A DNA stretch of 64,000 bases from Planctomycetales bacterium (GTDB taxonomy: Bacteria; Planctomycetota; Planctomycetia; Planctomycetales; Planctomycetaceae): NCBI GenBank assembly GCA_026400835.1, contig JAPLOA010000091.1, positions 38,989-102,988 on the forward strand, in the 5' to 3' direction. How positions within the stretch are numbered: the first letter of the stretch is position 1; every line of letters begins with the position of its first letter. The notes beneath the pieces were generated by a model. The model searched no databases and was not told the DNA's origin. It saw nothing but the letters and a program-made list of their open reading frames with translations. The position numbers were made by a program, and so were the translations under genes. This document shows, piece after piece, positions 26,178-35,764 of this stretch.

Positions 26178-26206
26178 CTCGGAGGGCTGTCGCCCTGCCG
26201 CTCGCC
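26178..26206 (+). repeat. Dispersed repeat R3, copy 1
   Basis: This 29-bp unit contains the hairpin GGGC-TGTC-GCCC. Near-identical units lie at 28037-28065 (direct) and 27682-27710 (inverted), all between genes of the sulfur locus; a divergent one is at 40886-40907. Confidence 0.75.
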
Positions 26207-26231
26207 TTCATGGTAAATCAGGAGTTCAAAC

Positions 26232-27671
26232 ATGTTCCTCAAGCAGTATTATCTTGGCTGTCTGGCTCATGCGTCTTACATGATTGCGGATGAGAAAACA
26301 AAAATCGCCGCTATCGTGGATCCGCAGCGTGATATTGAACAGTATCTGGCCGATGCGAAGGCTGGTGGATACACGATCAAGTATGTCTTCCTGACTCACT
26401 TCCATGCCGACTTCCTGGCGGGCCACATCGAACTGCGAAATCAGGCTGGAGCCCGCATCTGTCTGGGCGAACGAGCCGGCGCGGAGTTTGATCATACCGC
26501 TTTGAAGGATGGCGACGTAATCGAATTCGGTGATGTGCGGATTCAGACGATGGAAACCCCCGGACATACTCCGGAAGGCATTTCACTGCTGGTGTTTGAT
26601 CTCGCAGCCAGTGCCGTCGTTCCAAACGCGGTACTCACCGGCGACACGCTGTTTATCGGCGACGTGGGTCGACCTGACCTGATGGCTTCGATCGGAGTAA
26701 CGGCCGATGAGCTGGCTGAGATGCTGTATCATTCGCTCGACAAACTGCGACGTCTGCCGGACGCCACGCTGGTCTATCCGGCTCATGGAGCCGGTTCACT
26801 GTGTGGCAAATCGCTGAGCAAAGAAACGGTCTCGACCATCGGCGAGCAGAAGAAGTTCAACTACGCCCTGCAGCCCATGCCGTTTGAGCAGTTCCGGGAT
26901 CTTGTCACGAGCGAACAGCCTGAAGCTCCGGGCTACTTTATTTACGATGCCATCAGGAATCGCCAGGAACGTCCGGGCCTGGAAAGTACGATGAAGTCAT
27001 CTCTGAAGGCACTCAGCGTTGAGGAAGTCGTCAAGCTGCGAGACTCGGGAGCACAACTGGTCGATGTTCGTGAAGCGGCTGATTTCGAAGGCGCGTATCT
27101 GGCGGGCTCGATCAACATCGGACTCAAGGGCAAGTACGCCACGTGGGCGGGTTCGATTCTGAACCACGACGCGCCGATTATTGTGATCGGCGACGGTGAC
27201 AACGAAGAAGAAGCTGTGATGAGGCTGGGACGCATCGGGTTCGACAACGCCGTCGGTTATTTGAAGGACGGAATGGAAGCGTTGAATGATCACCCGGATC
27301 TGATTCGCAAGGTATCGCGGATCACAGCGGTGGCTTTGGCGGAACAGGAGTCTTCGGAAGGAAAGCCGTTCGTGCTGGATGTGCGATCGGAAAAAGAATT
27401 CGGCATCGTGCATCTGGCGGATGGTTACAACATCCCTCTGACTCACGTGCGTGAACGCATCGCGGAAGTTCCAATGGATCGGCCGGTTGTAGTCCATTGC
27501 GAAGGTGGATACCGCTCGGCGATAGCGTGTAGTTTGCTGACTCAGGCCGGCCGAACAAACGTATCCGACATGGTTGGCGGTATCAAAGCGTGGATCGCGA
27601 CGAAGCTGCCAACGATTCCGGAAGCGACAATGACCTGCGGGACTAAGGTTTGCGCGACGGTTCCGGCGTGA
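26232..27671 (+). CDS. Persulfide dioxygenase-like MBL protein fused to two rhodanese domains
   Basis: The 479-residue protein has an N-terminal metallo-beta-lactamase fold of the ETHE1/persulfide dioxygenase type, with THFHADFLAGH (about residues 54-64), GHTPEGIS and TGDTLF-GDVGRPDL. A degenerate rhodanese domain (about 255-345) lacks the active Cys and reads GDGDNEEEA in the loop. The final rhodanese domain (about 365-460) keeps HCEGGYRS with the catalytic Cys near 420. The enzyme would oxidise glutathione or low-molecular-weight persulfide to sulfite, with the rhodanese acting on the sulfur products. AGGAG precedes the ATG. Confidence 0.9.
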   Translation: MFLKQYYLGCLAHASYMIADEKTKIAAIVDPQRDIEQYLADAKAGGYTIKYVFLTHFHADFLAGHIELRNQAGARICLGERAGAEFDHTALKDGDVIEFGDVRIQTMETPGHTPEGISLLVFDLAASAVVPNAVLTGDTLFIGDVGRPDLMASIGVTADELAEMLYHSLDKLRRLPDATLVYPAHGAGSLCGKSLSKETVSTIGEQKKFNYALQPMPFEQFRDLVTSEQPEAPGYFIYDAIRNRQERPGLESTMKSSLKALSVEEVVKLRDSGAQLVDVREAADFEGAYLAGSINIGLKGKYATWAGSILNHDAPIIVIGDGDNEEEAVMRLGRIGFDNAVGYLKDGMEALNDHPDLIRKVSRITAVALAEQESSEGKPFVLDVRSEKEFGIVHLADGYNIPLTHVRERIAEVPMDRPVVVHCEGGYRSAIACSLLTQAGRTNVSDMVGGIKAWIATKLPTIPEATMTCGTKVCATVPA

Positions 27672-27681
27672 TGCACGTCCA

Positions 27682-27710
27682 GGCGATCGGCAGGGCGTAA
27701 GCCCTCCGAG
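27682..27710 (-). repeat. Dispersed repeat R3, inverted copy
   Basis: The reverse complement CTCGGAGGGCTTACGCCCTG... matches the 29-bp units at 26178 and 28037 with few differences. It lies just after the persulfide dioxygenase stop and could fold in the transcript. Confidence 0.7.
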
Positions 27711-27779
27711 TCTTTAAGTGCCGCGCCGCACGCTGAAGCGTCATCACCGTTTGGATCGGTTTCTCAAGGAGTTCGTTTC

Positions 27780-28049
27780 ATGGCTCAGTCAACTGAAGTC
27801 GGGAACCGCGAACAGCAAATCCAACAGGAACTGCGAGACGCAGGTTCGTGTCTGGCGATGGGTGCAGGAGTTGGAACCGTGGGGACGGCGTCGGCATTGT
27901 TGCTCGGAGCCACCTGCCCGATCTGTATTGTCATGGCCCCGGCATTGATTGGAATGGGACTTGTGAAAGGCTATGCGGCGAGAAAGAAGCGTGCAGCCAT
28001 GAGCACAGAGGATGCAGAGCTGCAGGGCAAAAATGACTCGGAGGGCTGA
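27780..28049 (+). CDS. Small membrane protein with a CPIC motif
   Basis: This 89-residue protein is preceded by AAGGAG. It has a polar N-terminus, then one or two membrane segments (about residues 27-60) containing TCPICIV, and a basic end followed by a charged tail. The last codons and stop lie inside repeat unit R3, so the C-terminus was probably altered by repeat insertion. The CPIC dithiol inside a membrane segment suggests a redox or metal role in the sulfur locus, but I do not recognise the family. Confidence 0.7.
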   Translation: MAQSTEVGNREQQIQQELRDAGSCLAMGAGVGTVGTASALLLGATCPICIVMAPALIGMGLVKGYAARKKRAAMSTEDAELQGKNDSEG

Positions 28050-28065
28050 CGCCCTGCCGCTCGCC
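28037..28065 (+). repeat. Dispersed repeat R3, copy 2
   Basis: This 29-bp unit is almost identical to 26178-26206. It overlaps the final codons of the CPIC protein gene. Confidence 0.75.
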
Positions 28066-28103
28066 AGTTTCTGCGCCACCAGTCTCACGAAAGGAGCATC
28101 AAT

Positions 28104-28943
28104 ATGTTATGGCTTAGCCTGTTGTTTGGCTCCATCGTGGGCTTGTCGCTGGGCTTGACCGGCGGAGGCGGCGCGATCTTTGCCGTGCCTCTGCTGGCGT
28201 ATGGAATGGGAGTGCCGGCCCGCGAAGCCGTTGCCATTTCCCTCGTCTCTGTAGGCCTGACATCCTTCGTTGGCTTTCTGGGCAAGTAGCGAAAAGGCGA
28301 AGCGGAACTGAGAACCGGCCTGCTGTTTGCCGTCGCAGGAATGCTGGGCGCTCCAGTCGGTTCGTGGATCGGCAGGCAAATTCCAGAGGCATGGCTGATG
28401 CTGATGTTGTCTGTGCTGATGCTTACGATCGCGTGGAAGATGTGGCAAAAGAGTTTTCGAACCCTGGTCCAGACGCAGGTTTGCATTCCTGTTGAAACAT
28501 CAGGAGTTCAACCAGAGGGCTATGCAAACGATGGCCCGAGTTGTCAGAGGGATACGGCGGGACAGTTGATTCTCACCAGTCGATGTGCTCGCTTGCTGCT
28601 GATCGTCGGAGTGGCCGCAGGGATGCTCTCCGGCATGTTTGGCGTTGGAGGAGGATTCATCATCGTTCCTGCACTGATCCTGTTCAGCAGCATGTCGATG
28701 TCGCGTGCTGTGGGAACTTCGCTGATGGTGATTTCACTGGTCAGTGCATCGGGACTTGTTTCGCAGCTCTGGGTTGGCCAGTCGATCACGCTCAGCATCA
28801 CGACTCTGTTCGCGACGGGTGGATTCATCGGGCTGGGAGTGGGGCAATCGGTGGCTCATCGACTTTCGGCTTCCATGCTGCAGCGGGTTTTTGCGATGGC
28901 GATTCTGGCGGTTGCCGCATTCGTCATTTTTCGAAACACTTAG
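28104..28943 (+). pseudogene. TauE/SafE-type sulfite or anion exporter with an in-frame TAG
   Basis: The gene begins with AAGGAG-spaced ATG and the family motif GLTGGGGAIFAVPLLAYGMG. TAG at 28287-28289 follows FVGFLGK, and the same frame continues without shift as RKGEAELRTGLLFAVAGMLGAPVGSW to the stop at 28943. The second half has the paired motif GMFGVGGGFIIVPAL. The full frame is 280 codons, the size of an intact exporter, so one base change (TGG or CAG to TAG) or a sequencing error explains the break. The family exports sulfite or related anions, the expected product of the upstream dioxygenase. Confidence 0.75.
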
Positions 28944-28995
28944 CGTTCACAACACTCCGACGAAACGCACTTACGACTCAAAGGTCGATTCGAAC

Positions 28996-30195
28996 ATGAA
29001 ACTCACGGCACACCACTGGGCGATTCTTTGCATTGCCTCTGCGTTTATAACATGCCCGGTTAGTCTGATTGTGGCTCAGGAGAAAAGCGTCCGTCCGGGC
29101 GTCAACGACACGTTTCGCGACCCGGATCCGAAAGCCTTTACGGAACGTTTCGAAATTGAAAGCCGCGAGGTTTTTGCAAAGCGAAAGGAAATTCTGGACG
29201 CGATCAAGCTGAAGCCAACGGATGTCGTGGCAGACATCGGCGCGGGGACGGGATTGTTTACTCGACTGTTTGCTTCGAACCTTGGCCCCGAAGGCCGAGT
29301 CATCGCGGTGGATATCGCACAAAGGTTCCTCGATCATATCGAAGTGACCTGCCGCGAGCAGAACCTTCGCAATGTCGAAGCGCTGCTCTGCACAGATGAC
29401 TCCACGGAACTGCCGCCGGAATCAGTGGACGTGGCCTTCATCTGTGACACGTATCATCACTTTGAATTCCCTCAGAAGACAATGACTTCACTGCTGAAAG
29501 CAATGAAGCCCGGTGGCCGAGTCATTCTGATCGACTTCAAACGCATCGAAGGCGAAAGCAGCGATTGGACAATGGATCATGTCCGGGCCGGTCAGGAAGT
29601 CTTCGAAGCGGAAGTGCTGGAATCCGGTTTTCGAAAAGCGGATGAGATCAAGGATCTGCTGAAGGAAAACTACATGGTCGTGTTCGAAAGAAACGGACAG
29701 GACCGATCGGCCACCCCACCGGTATTGCTGTTCCCGATCATTGACGGCTATGGCGGCGTTGTGGCCGTCGCAGATGCCGTTGAGCCGCCTCGTGCGGGCA
29801 TGAAGCTGGTTTTGGACGTCACGTCCGAAGCGAAGAAACCTGAAGAGGTCAACAAGGGTCTGGATCGAACGGCCCGGCTATTGAACCTGTATGGAACCGC
29901 AGGTCTGAAAGCTTCTGACATCCGCATTACAGTCGTTCTGCACGGAGAAGCCACAAAGTCGGTGCTGTCGGATGAGGCGTGGGAGTCGCGATTGCAAATG
30001 AAACACAATCCCAATCTGCCGTTGATTCGATTGCTGCAGGAGGCTGGCGTGGAGGTAATGGTCTGCGGCCAGGCTCTGAACTACAAGAAGATAGAACGCA
30101 GCGAAGTCGCTGGCGAAGTTTCCGTGGCGGCTGCCGCTTTAACGGTTCTGTTGAATCGCCAGGCAGATGGTTTCGCTTATGTTCCGGTGCCTTAG
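28996..30195 (+). CDS. Exported class I methyltransferase-DsrE fusion
   Basis: The ATG at 28996 follows AAAGGTCG and begins a 399-residue protein. A likely signal peptide (MKLTAHHWAILCIASAFITCPVSLIVAQE) precedes a SAM-dependent methyltransferase domain with the glycine motif VVADIGAGTGLFTR (about residues 75-88), DVAFICDTYHHF and KPGGRVILIDF. From about residue 255 the sequence changes to a DsrE/DsrF-type fold (GMKLVLDVTSEAKKP...LNLYGTAGL...VVLHGEATKSVL...LLQEAGVEVMVCGQAL) with a single candidate sulfur-carrier Cys. Such DsrE proteins carry sulfane sulfur. How SAM would be available outside the cytoplasm is unclear. Confidence 0.8.
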   Translation: MKLTAHHWAILCIASAFITCPVSLIVAQEKSVRPGVNDTFRDPDPKAFTERFEIESREVFAKRKEILDAIKLKPTDVVADIGAGTGLFTRLFASNLGPEGRVIAVDIAQRFLDHIEVTCREQNLRNVEALLCTDDSTELPPESVDVAFICDTYHHFEFPQKTMTSLLKAMKPGGRVILIDFKRIEGESSDWTMDHVRAGQEVFEAEVLESGFRKADEIKDLLKENYMVVFERNGQDRSATPPVLLFPIIDGYGGVVAVADAVEPPRAGMKLVLDVTSEAKKPEEVNKGLDRTARLLNLYGTAGLKASDIRITVVLHGEATKSVLSDEAWESRLQMKHNPNLPLIRLLQEAGVEVMVCGQALNYKKIERSEVAGEVSVAAAALTVLLNRQADGFAYVPVP

Positions 30196-30328
30196 TTTGT
30201 GTGGGTCATTCAAGATTCGCAGGGCTTGACAAGCGAATCGCAGGCAAACGTCCGCTGTTGCAGCGTCTGAAATTCATCCGGCACTCCAGCGGGAACATCA
30301 GATTACGGCTGTTGATCTATTCTAAAAA

Positions 30329-31303
30329 TCACACTGGTTTGGCTGTCAGGCCGCAGGCGGACCGTACACGTTCCACAACTTCGCGAGCTTTTGCTCGGGC
30401 TCGGTGAGCACCTTCGCGAAGAATATCTTCTACCTGATCAGGGGCGGCTTCAAAGCGAGTTCTTCTTTCGAAAGCTTCTCCGAAATGAGTCATTGCGGCC
30501 TGATACAGCGTTTCTTTTGCTTCGCCATAGCCCATGCCGCCGGCCTGATATCGATCGGCCAGCGCAGCTTGTTGTGCGGGAGTGCCGAACAGTTTGAAGA
30601 GCTGATAGACCGCACAAGTCTCCGGGACCTTGGCTGCTTCCATCGGAGTTGAGTCCGTCTGGATCGACATAATGATCTTGCGCAGCTTCCTGGGAGTTTC
30701 GAAGATCGGGATCGTGTTGTTATAGCTCTTCGACATCTTCTCACGATCAGTCCCGGGGACCTTGGCAGAATCATCCAGAACATACGCTTCCGGCAGATGC
30801 AACGTTTCGCCGTAAGTGGCATTGAAGCGCTGAGCGAGGTCGCGAGTGACTTCGACATGCTGAATCTGATCAGCTCCGACAGGTACTGTGGTGCTGTCGT
30901 AGATCAGAATGTCGGCCGCCATCAGGACCGGGTATGTAAACAGTCCCGCATCGGCCGCGATCCCTTTGGCCTTTTTGTCTTTGAAGGCGTGGCATTTATC
31001 CAGCAGATGCATCTGAGTAATCGTCATCAGTAACCAGGTGAGTTCCGTGACTTCCGGTACGTCCGATTGACGAAACAGCGTCGCTTTCGCCGGATCAAGT
31101 CCCAGCGCCAGCAGATCCAGAGCTGCATCTTTGATGTTCTGCCGGAGAACAGCCGGTTCACGAACAGTCGTGAGAGCATGCAGGTCGGCGATAAAATAAA
31201 ACGACTGCTCCTGGCCCTGCAGAGCAATGTATTGGCGAATCGCGCCGAAATAATTGCCCCAGTGGAATCGCCCGGTAGGCTGAATGCCGGAGAGAACTTT
31301 CAT
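30329..31303 (-). CDS. trpS: Tryptophanyl-tRNA synthetase
   Basis: This 324-residue class I synthetase charges tRNA-Trp in the cytoplasm. The HIGH-type motif is [13 protein letters not shown] (about residues 9-21) and the KMSKS motif is EKMSKSYNN (about 188-196). [15 protein letters not shown] and the C-terminal helix [18 protein letters not shown] are typical. It faces the methyltransferase-DsrE gene convergently across 133 bp; a GATTCGC / GCGAATC hairpin at about 30212-30238 lies between them. A short copy of its 3' end occurs at 24118-24170. Confidence 0.96.
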   Translation of the reverse strand: MKVLSGIQPTGRFHWGNYFGAIRQYIALQGQEQSFYFIADLHALTTVREPAVLRQNIKDAALDLLALGLDPAKATLFRQSDVPEVTELTWLLMTITQMHLLDKCHAFKDKKAKGIAADAGLFTYPVLMAADILIYDSTTVPVGADQIQHVEVTRDLAQRFNATYGETLHLPEAYVLDDSAKVPGTDREKMSKSYNNTIPIFETPRKLRKIIMSIQTDSTPMEAAKVPETCAVYQLFKLFGTPAQQAALADRYQAGGMGYGEAKETLYQAAMTHFGEAFERRTRFEAAPDQVEDILREGAHRARAKAREVVERVRSACGLTAKPV

Positions 31304-31377
31304 GATTTATTCACGTCAGAGATTTGAGTGGAAGTGGACGCGGGATAACTGGTCATCGAATGTGGCCCGCAGTGAAA

Positions 31378-32298
31378 TCAATCGCGTTTGGGAATCTGCA
31401 ACGTCCCGACAATATCTTTGACACTTTCGGCTTTGAGAGTCGCCAACGCTTCCGGAAGTTCGCGAATGATCTGATTGGCAAGCCCGGGATTGTAAAAATT
31501 GGCTGTCCCAATCTGCACGGCCGTCGCGCCGACGAGGAAAAACTCCATCACGTCGTCGATCGATTGAATGCCGCCGATACCGATGATCGGGATTTTCACC
31601 TGCTGTGAAACCTGCCAGATAATTCTCAATGCCAGCGGCTTAATCGCCGGGCCACTCAGACCGCCCAGAACATTTCCCAGCACAGGGCGGCGGCGTTTCC
31701 AGTCGACCGCCATCCCCTGGAATGTATTGATCAGTGAAACCGCATCTGCACCGGCATCGGCGACGGCTTTGGCAATCGGCACAACGCTTGTGACATTCGG
31801 AGTCAACTTGGCGATGACCGGAATGCTGCAGGACTCTCTCACGGCTGCAACAACTTCGGCGGCCAGCGACGGGTCCGTTCCAAAATCCACACCGCCGGAA
31901 ACGTTGGGGCATGAAATATTCAGCTCAATCGCTGAGACTCCGGGGACTTCGTTCAGGCGAGTTGCCATCCGGCGGAAATCATCGTTGGTCTTCCCCGCAA
32001 TGTTGACGACGATCGAAGTACCAAGGCCTGTCAGATACGGCAGTTTCTCGGCCACAAACTGATCAAAACCATCGTTGTCGAGACCGATGGAATTCAGCAT
32101 TCCGCTGGCGGTCTCCACTGTTCGTGGAGGAGGATTTCCAGGGCGAGGTTGCGGAGTCACCGTTTTCGGGATAATGCCGCCAAGGTGAGCGAACTCCACG
32201 AACGCGGTCATTTCCTTCGCATAACCAAACGTGCCCGAAGCAACCAAAATTGGATTTTTCAAAGTCAGCCGATTAAGACTGACACTCAAGTCCGCCAT
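31378..32298 (-). CDS. pyrD: Dihydroorotate dehydrogenase, class 1 (type B-like)
   Basis: This 306-residue FMN enzyme oxidises dihydroorotate to orotate in pyrimidine synthesis. The sequence has [14 protein letters not shown], the catalytic-loop cysteine in [10 protein letters not shown] (about residue 130), AKLTPN, and FMN-phosphate motifs [14 protein letters not shown] and [10 protein letters not shown]. The cysteine base and length place it in class 1. No pyrK partner gene is beside it. It lies 74 bp upstream of trpS on the same strand. Confidence 0.93.
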   Translation of the reverse strand: MADLSVSLNRLTLKNPILVASGTFGYAKEMTAFVEFAHLGGIIPKTVTPQPRPGNPPPRTVETASGMLNSIGLDNDGFDQFVAEKLPYLTGLGTSIVVNIAGKTNDDFRRMATRLNEVPGVSAIELNISCPNVSGGVDFGTDPSLAAEVVAAVRESCSIPVIAKLTPNVTSVVPIAKAVADAGADAVSLINTFQGMAVDWKRRRPVLGNVLGGLSGPAIKPLALRIIWQVSQQVKIPIIGIGGIQSIDDVMEFFLVGATAVQIGTANFYNPGLANQIIRELPEALATLKAESVKDIVGTLQIPKRD

Positions 32299-32856
32299 TC
32301 GTCCGTCAACTCACTGCAAAGTCTGCCGCGACCCAAAGAGACCGACGCCAATCGCCAGCTCACCGCTCGTGTCTTCGCGGAGTTTATCAGAGTCCTTGCG
32401 GTTTCCTAGTTGTGGCGGTTTAAGGGGTGTGCCAGGGTGCGGTCGGCGATTTCGGCAGGTCCCTCCTTGCCGAGGAGGACTTCGCGGCTGGCCGCGACCT
32501 TTCCGCAACGAGATTGATGAACTCAGTTGCGATCCTCAGCCACTTGAACACCTGGTTCGCTTTGCGGCGAAAGTCATTTCCGGCAGAAAGTTTCATGGCT
32601 GTGGCCAGTCTCCGGACCGAACGACCGTCTAATGTGTGTGATTGATCCGTCTGTTCGATCCGGGCCGGTGCCAAATTCTCAAAACAGTTGTCTCGCCCAC
32701 GAAAGGATCCGCCTCTGCATTTCGGCCCTCAAAAACATCCGACCGGGGGGCGTGAATCGCAGAGTCGTCAGTCGTGCGACGGGCGGTTAAAGCCAGCTTT
32801 GGCATCACCATGTTCTTCCACTGGGGATGCCTTCACACGAAAATGTGTTAAAAATT
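32299..32856. other. Gene-free gap of about 560 bp
   Basis: It holds no convincing gene. A minus-strand frame (32420-32674) encodes RSVRRLATAMKLSAGNDFRRKANQVFKW, which looks protein-like and could be a decayed gene fragment, but I cannot place it in a family. The pyrD promoter should lie at the left end. Confidence 0.4.
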
Positions 32857-33978
32857 TCACTTCTTAATCTCCCGCACGTAGATGTTGGCGAACTCTGCGG
32901 GGCCGACGAGGTAAAGTTCGAACGGACCAGAATCTGGAACCGGGTTGTCAGAGGTCACCTGTTCTCCGTTCACGCTGATGGACATCTTTCCGTTTTCGAT
33001 GACGCCTTCCAGTCTCGACCATTCTCCAATCTTTATGTACTGAGTGGGCAACATTCCAGAGGAGACCGCGACGCCGTCAAAGCCCTGGGCCGGCTTGATA
33101 TCAAACAAAAAGCCATAGTTCCTGAATCCCTCTTTCGTCGACAACATCTGCCCCTTCACGGATTCTGCTTTCCCGTCACAGGCTAAAATCCAGTCTCGAG
33201 AATGCCAGTTACCCTCGCCCTCCTTGTTGAGTTTCCAGCCGTCAAGATTCAGACCGTTGTAGAGACTGCGGTAGCCTCGATTGGCGATCGCAATCTGTTC
33301 CGGCTTCACGGGCGTCTCGGGAAGTTCGCGAATCTTCATGTTGCGATAATGCACAACGCCACCTTCTGATTCGATACAGATATAGCCCTTTCGAGGACTC
33401 GCGTCTTTGCCCTGAGTCACCAACTTTCCGTTAACGGACAGGCTGATGGCTCCATCGTTGCATTCGATGCGATAATGATTCCACTCGGGCGATGGTTTTG
33501 ATCGCTCCTCGGTCGGAAACGCACGACTGCCGCCTCGACCATTGATCGGTGTCATCGTTGCACCATGGATTGGAAAGATGTCACCGTGTGTCGTATGGCC
33601 CTGACTTTGGCCATAAGCATTCTCGAGGACCTGCACTTCCACGCCTCGATGAAAGGGAACGCCGCGAGCTGTGATGTCATCAGCCCAGACAAAGATCCCC
33701 GCATTGCCGCCCGGGACCATATGTCGCCATTCCACTTCCATGATGAAGTTCTGGTACATCTTTTCGGTGCGAATCTCGCCGATTGGTTTGCCAGTACACT
33801 TGAGCATTCCGTCTTCGAAGCTCCAGGTTTCCGCCGGAGTATTCGTCAGCACCCAGCCATTGAGATCCTCCCCATTGAACAAAGGCTTGAAGTCGTCATC
33901 GGCCGCCAGCAGATCATGATTCGAAGCCAGAAGTCCCATCGCGAAACCGGTAAGGATGAAATGTTTCAGCATCGACAT
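32857..33978 (-). CDS. Exported protein with two DUF1080 (3-keto-disaccharide hydrolase-like) domains
   Basis: This 373-residue protein has a signal peptide (MSMLKHFILTGFAMGLLASN) and a first DUF1080 domain (residues about 28-215, FKPLFNGEDLNGWVLTN...WSFEDGMLKCTG...EWNHYRIEC). A shorter second domain (about 235-373) starts YRSLYNGLNLDGWKL. DUF1080 is a laminin/concanavalin-like beta-sandwich common in planctomycete exported proteins, with members that hydrolyse 3-keto-glycosides. Substrate unknown. The 390-bp gap upstream (33979-34368) separates it from the divergent efflux genes and shows no gene. Confidence 0.88.
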   Translation of the reverse strand: MSMLKHFILTGFAMGLLASNHDLLAADDDFKPLFNGEDLNGWVLTNTPAETWSFEDGMLKCTGKPIGEIRTEKMYQNFIMEVEWRHMVPGGNAGIFVWADDITARGVPFHRGVEVQVLENAYGQSQGHTTHGDIFPIHGATMTPINGRGGSRAFPTEERSKPSPEWNHYRIECNDGAISLSVNGKLVTQGKDASPRKGYICIESEGGVVHYRNMKIRELPETPVKPEQIAIANRGYRSLYNGLNLDGWKLNKEGEGNWHSRDWILACDGKAESVKGQMLSTKEGFRNYGFLFDIKPAQGFDGVAVSSGMLPTQYIKIGEWSRLEGVIENGKMSISVNGEQVTSDNPVPDSGPFELYLVGPAEFANIYVREIKK

Positions 33979-34368
33979 GAATCAACTCCCAGGGAAGGCC
34001 TATCGCGGAGAAATGTAGAACTGCGGGCAGCACTTAAAGATTACAGCCGCCGTCAGAATATGCCAGCCCGACAGACGGACCTGCTTGTGTTGGGGCAGGC
34101 GCTTGAAATGTCGATTCATCCCTGTTTCTGCTTCAAGGCAGGCCTTCGTCGACGAATTGCCACCTCTGTGAATCGGGGGAAATTGATCAGACCCGCAGCC
34201 CGCGGGAATGATAAGGAACACGTTCTGAGCGATTTTCAGCGATGACTTTCGATTGTTTGTGGTTATTTTGACTACAATCCGTGGATACCGAAACAATGTC
34301 AGAGGCGTTGGCGTCTCGGACCGGTCACCTTGAGGCGATAGCCTCGAACGCTTTCAGCTTCGTGATTT

Positions 34369-35661
34369 ATGCCAGTGGGAACGGTAGATCCACCGCGTGA
34401 CAATCTGTCCCGGCTTCGCATCCAGCGCGATGTTCAGCCGGTCCGTCGATCATTTTTTGGTCGGTTTCTGCGGTTGGTCTTTTATCTCGGTGTGGTGGTG
34501 GCTCTCGCCTTTGGCGCAGTTTTCTGGGCGCAGAAACAGGGCATGCTCGCGGATACTCGCAAGCTGACGGAAACTCTTCGTCCACGGCCGGAGGTTCGAG
34601 TTGCCGTGGTGAGCGTCGAAAAAGGTCGCTCAGCGGATGCGTTAGTTGTCGCCACCGGATATCTGGAATCTCGCCAACAGGCTCGCATTGGTGCGCGGGC
34701 CACAGGTCGCATCCAGGCTGTTAACGTCGAAGAAGGCACCGTCGTCAAAGCCAACGATGTGCTCGCGATTCTGGAACACGCTGATCTTGATGCGTCTCTG
34801 GTTGCCGTTAAAGCCACTGCCGCTCGTGCGAAGAGTGAACTGCTGGAACAGGATGTGGCAATCCAGCGGGCCAGGCGAGATCTTGAACGTGCAGAGAAAG
34901 CTTTTGCCGCAAAGAGTGCGACACCGGCGGATCACGATAAAGCTCAGTTTGATTACGAAGCCGCTGTGGCTCGCAAAGTCTCCATGGAAGCCGCGCTGGG
35001 GTTGGCGGAAGCACGAGTTCAGGAGGCCGAACAACTGCGAGAAAACATGTTTGTGCGTGCTCCGTTTGAGGGAACCGTGATCTCCAAAGATGCCGAACTT
35101 GGCGAATCCATCATGCCCGGCGGAATGGGTGAAGCATCCGGCCGCGGCTCTGTGGTGACGATCGCAGACCTTGAACATCTTGAGGTCGATTGCGATGTGA
35201 AAGAAGATTACATCAGTCGCGTAACGGAAGGGCAGCAGGCCGAAGTTGCTGTCGATGCCGTGCCGGACAAACGCTACAAAGGACAAGTTCGTAAGATCAT
35301 TCCCATGGGTGATCGTGCACGATCGACCGTGAAAGTGAAAGTCGAAATTCTGGATTCTGATAAACGCCTGTTTCCGGAAATGAGCAGCACGGTTTATTTT
35401 CTGCCAGGTCAGTCTCCTGAGGTCAAAGAGGAAGACAAAAGTCGAGTCTTCTGTCCTGCAGATGCTGTTATCGTAACGGAGACAGAATCGTTTGTCTGGA
35501 TTCTGACCGACAAAGATCGAACAAAGAAAACCAGAGTGACCACTGCGGATTCACGAGACGGTCGAACAGAAATTACCAGCGGTCTGACCGGCGGAGAAAA
35601 AGTCATCGTCAAGCCTGCAAAGGATTTGCAGGATGATGTGCTGGTCAGGTCTGCACAATAA
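34369..35661 (+). CDS. HlyD/MacA-type periplasmic adaptor
   Basis: This 430-residue protein has an N-terminal membrane anchor (LVFYLGVVVALAFGAVFW, about residues 34-51), a lipoyl half-motif (GARATGRIQAVNVEEGTVVKANDVLA), a helical hairpin (about 135-225), the second lipoyl half (VRAPFEGTVISKDAELGESI) and beta-barrel domains. It would link the ABC permeases encoded downstream to an outer-membrane exit. The gap to the ABC gene carries a copy of repeat R2 (35665-35687). Confidence 0.9.
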   Translation: MPVGTVDPPRDNLSRLRIQRDVQPVRRSFFGRFLRLVFYLGVVVALAFGAVFWAQKQGMLADTRKLTETLRPRPEVRVAVVSVEKGRSADALVVATGYLESRQQARIGARATGRIQAVNVEEGTVVKANDVLAILEHADLDASLVAVKATAARAKSELLEQDVAIQRARRDLERAEKAFAAKSATPADHDKAQFDYEAAVARKVSMEAALGLAEARVQEAEQLRENMFVRAPFEGTVISKDAELGESIMPGGMGEASGRGSVVTIADLEHLEVDCDVKEDYISRVTEGQQAEVAVDAVPDKRYKGQVRKIIPMGDRARSTVKVKVEILDSDKRLFPEMSSTVYFLPGQSPEVKEEDKSRVFCPADAVIVTETESFVWILTDKDRTKKTRVTTADSRDGRTEITSGLTGGEKVIVKPAKDLQDDVLVRSAQ

Positions 35662-35664
35662 CTT

Positions 35665-35687
35665 CGTTTAACGACAAGCCGCAGGCG
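35665..35687 (+). repeat. Dispersed repeat R2, single arm
   Basis: CGTTTAACGACAAGCCGCAGGCG differs by one base from the left arm of the inverted repeat at 40963-41028. It lies between the adaptor and ATPase genes. Confidence 0.65.
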
Positions 35688-35764
35688 ACTGCGTTTCAGC
35701 CCACGTCGCATGCAACCGAAAACCGAAAACTCAAAGCGAAAACCCAAGTCACAAGGATCTCTGC

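Noticed and set aside
29076..29337. Minus-strand frames within the methyltransferase-DsrE gene
   Set aside because: They are antisense shadows of a gene with clear domain motifs.
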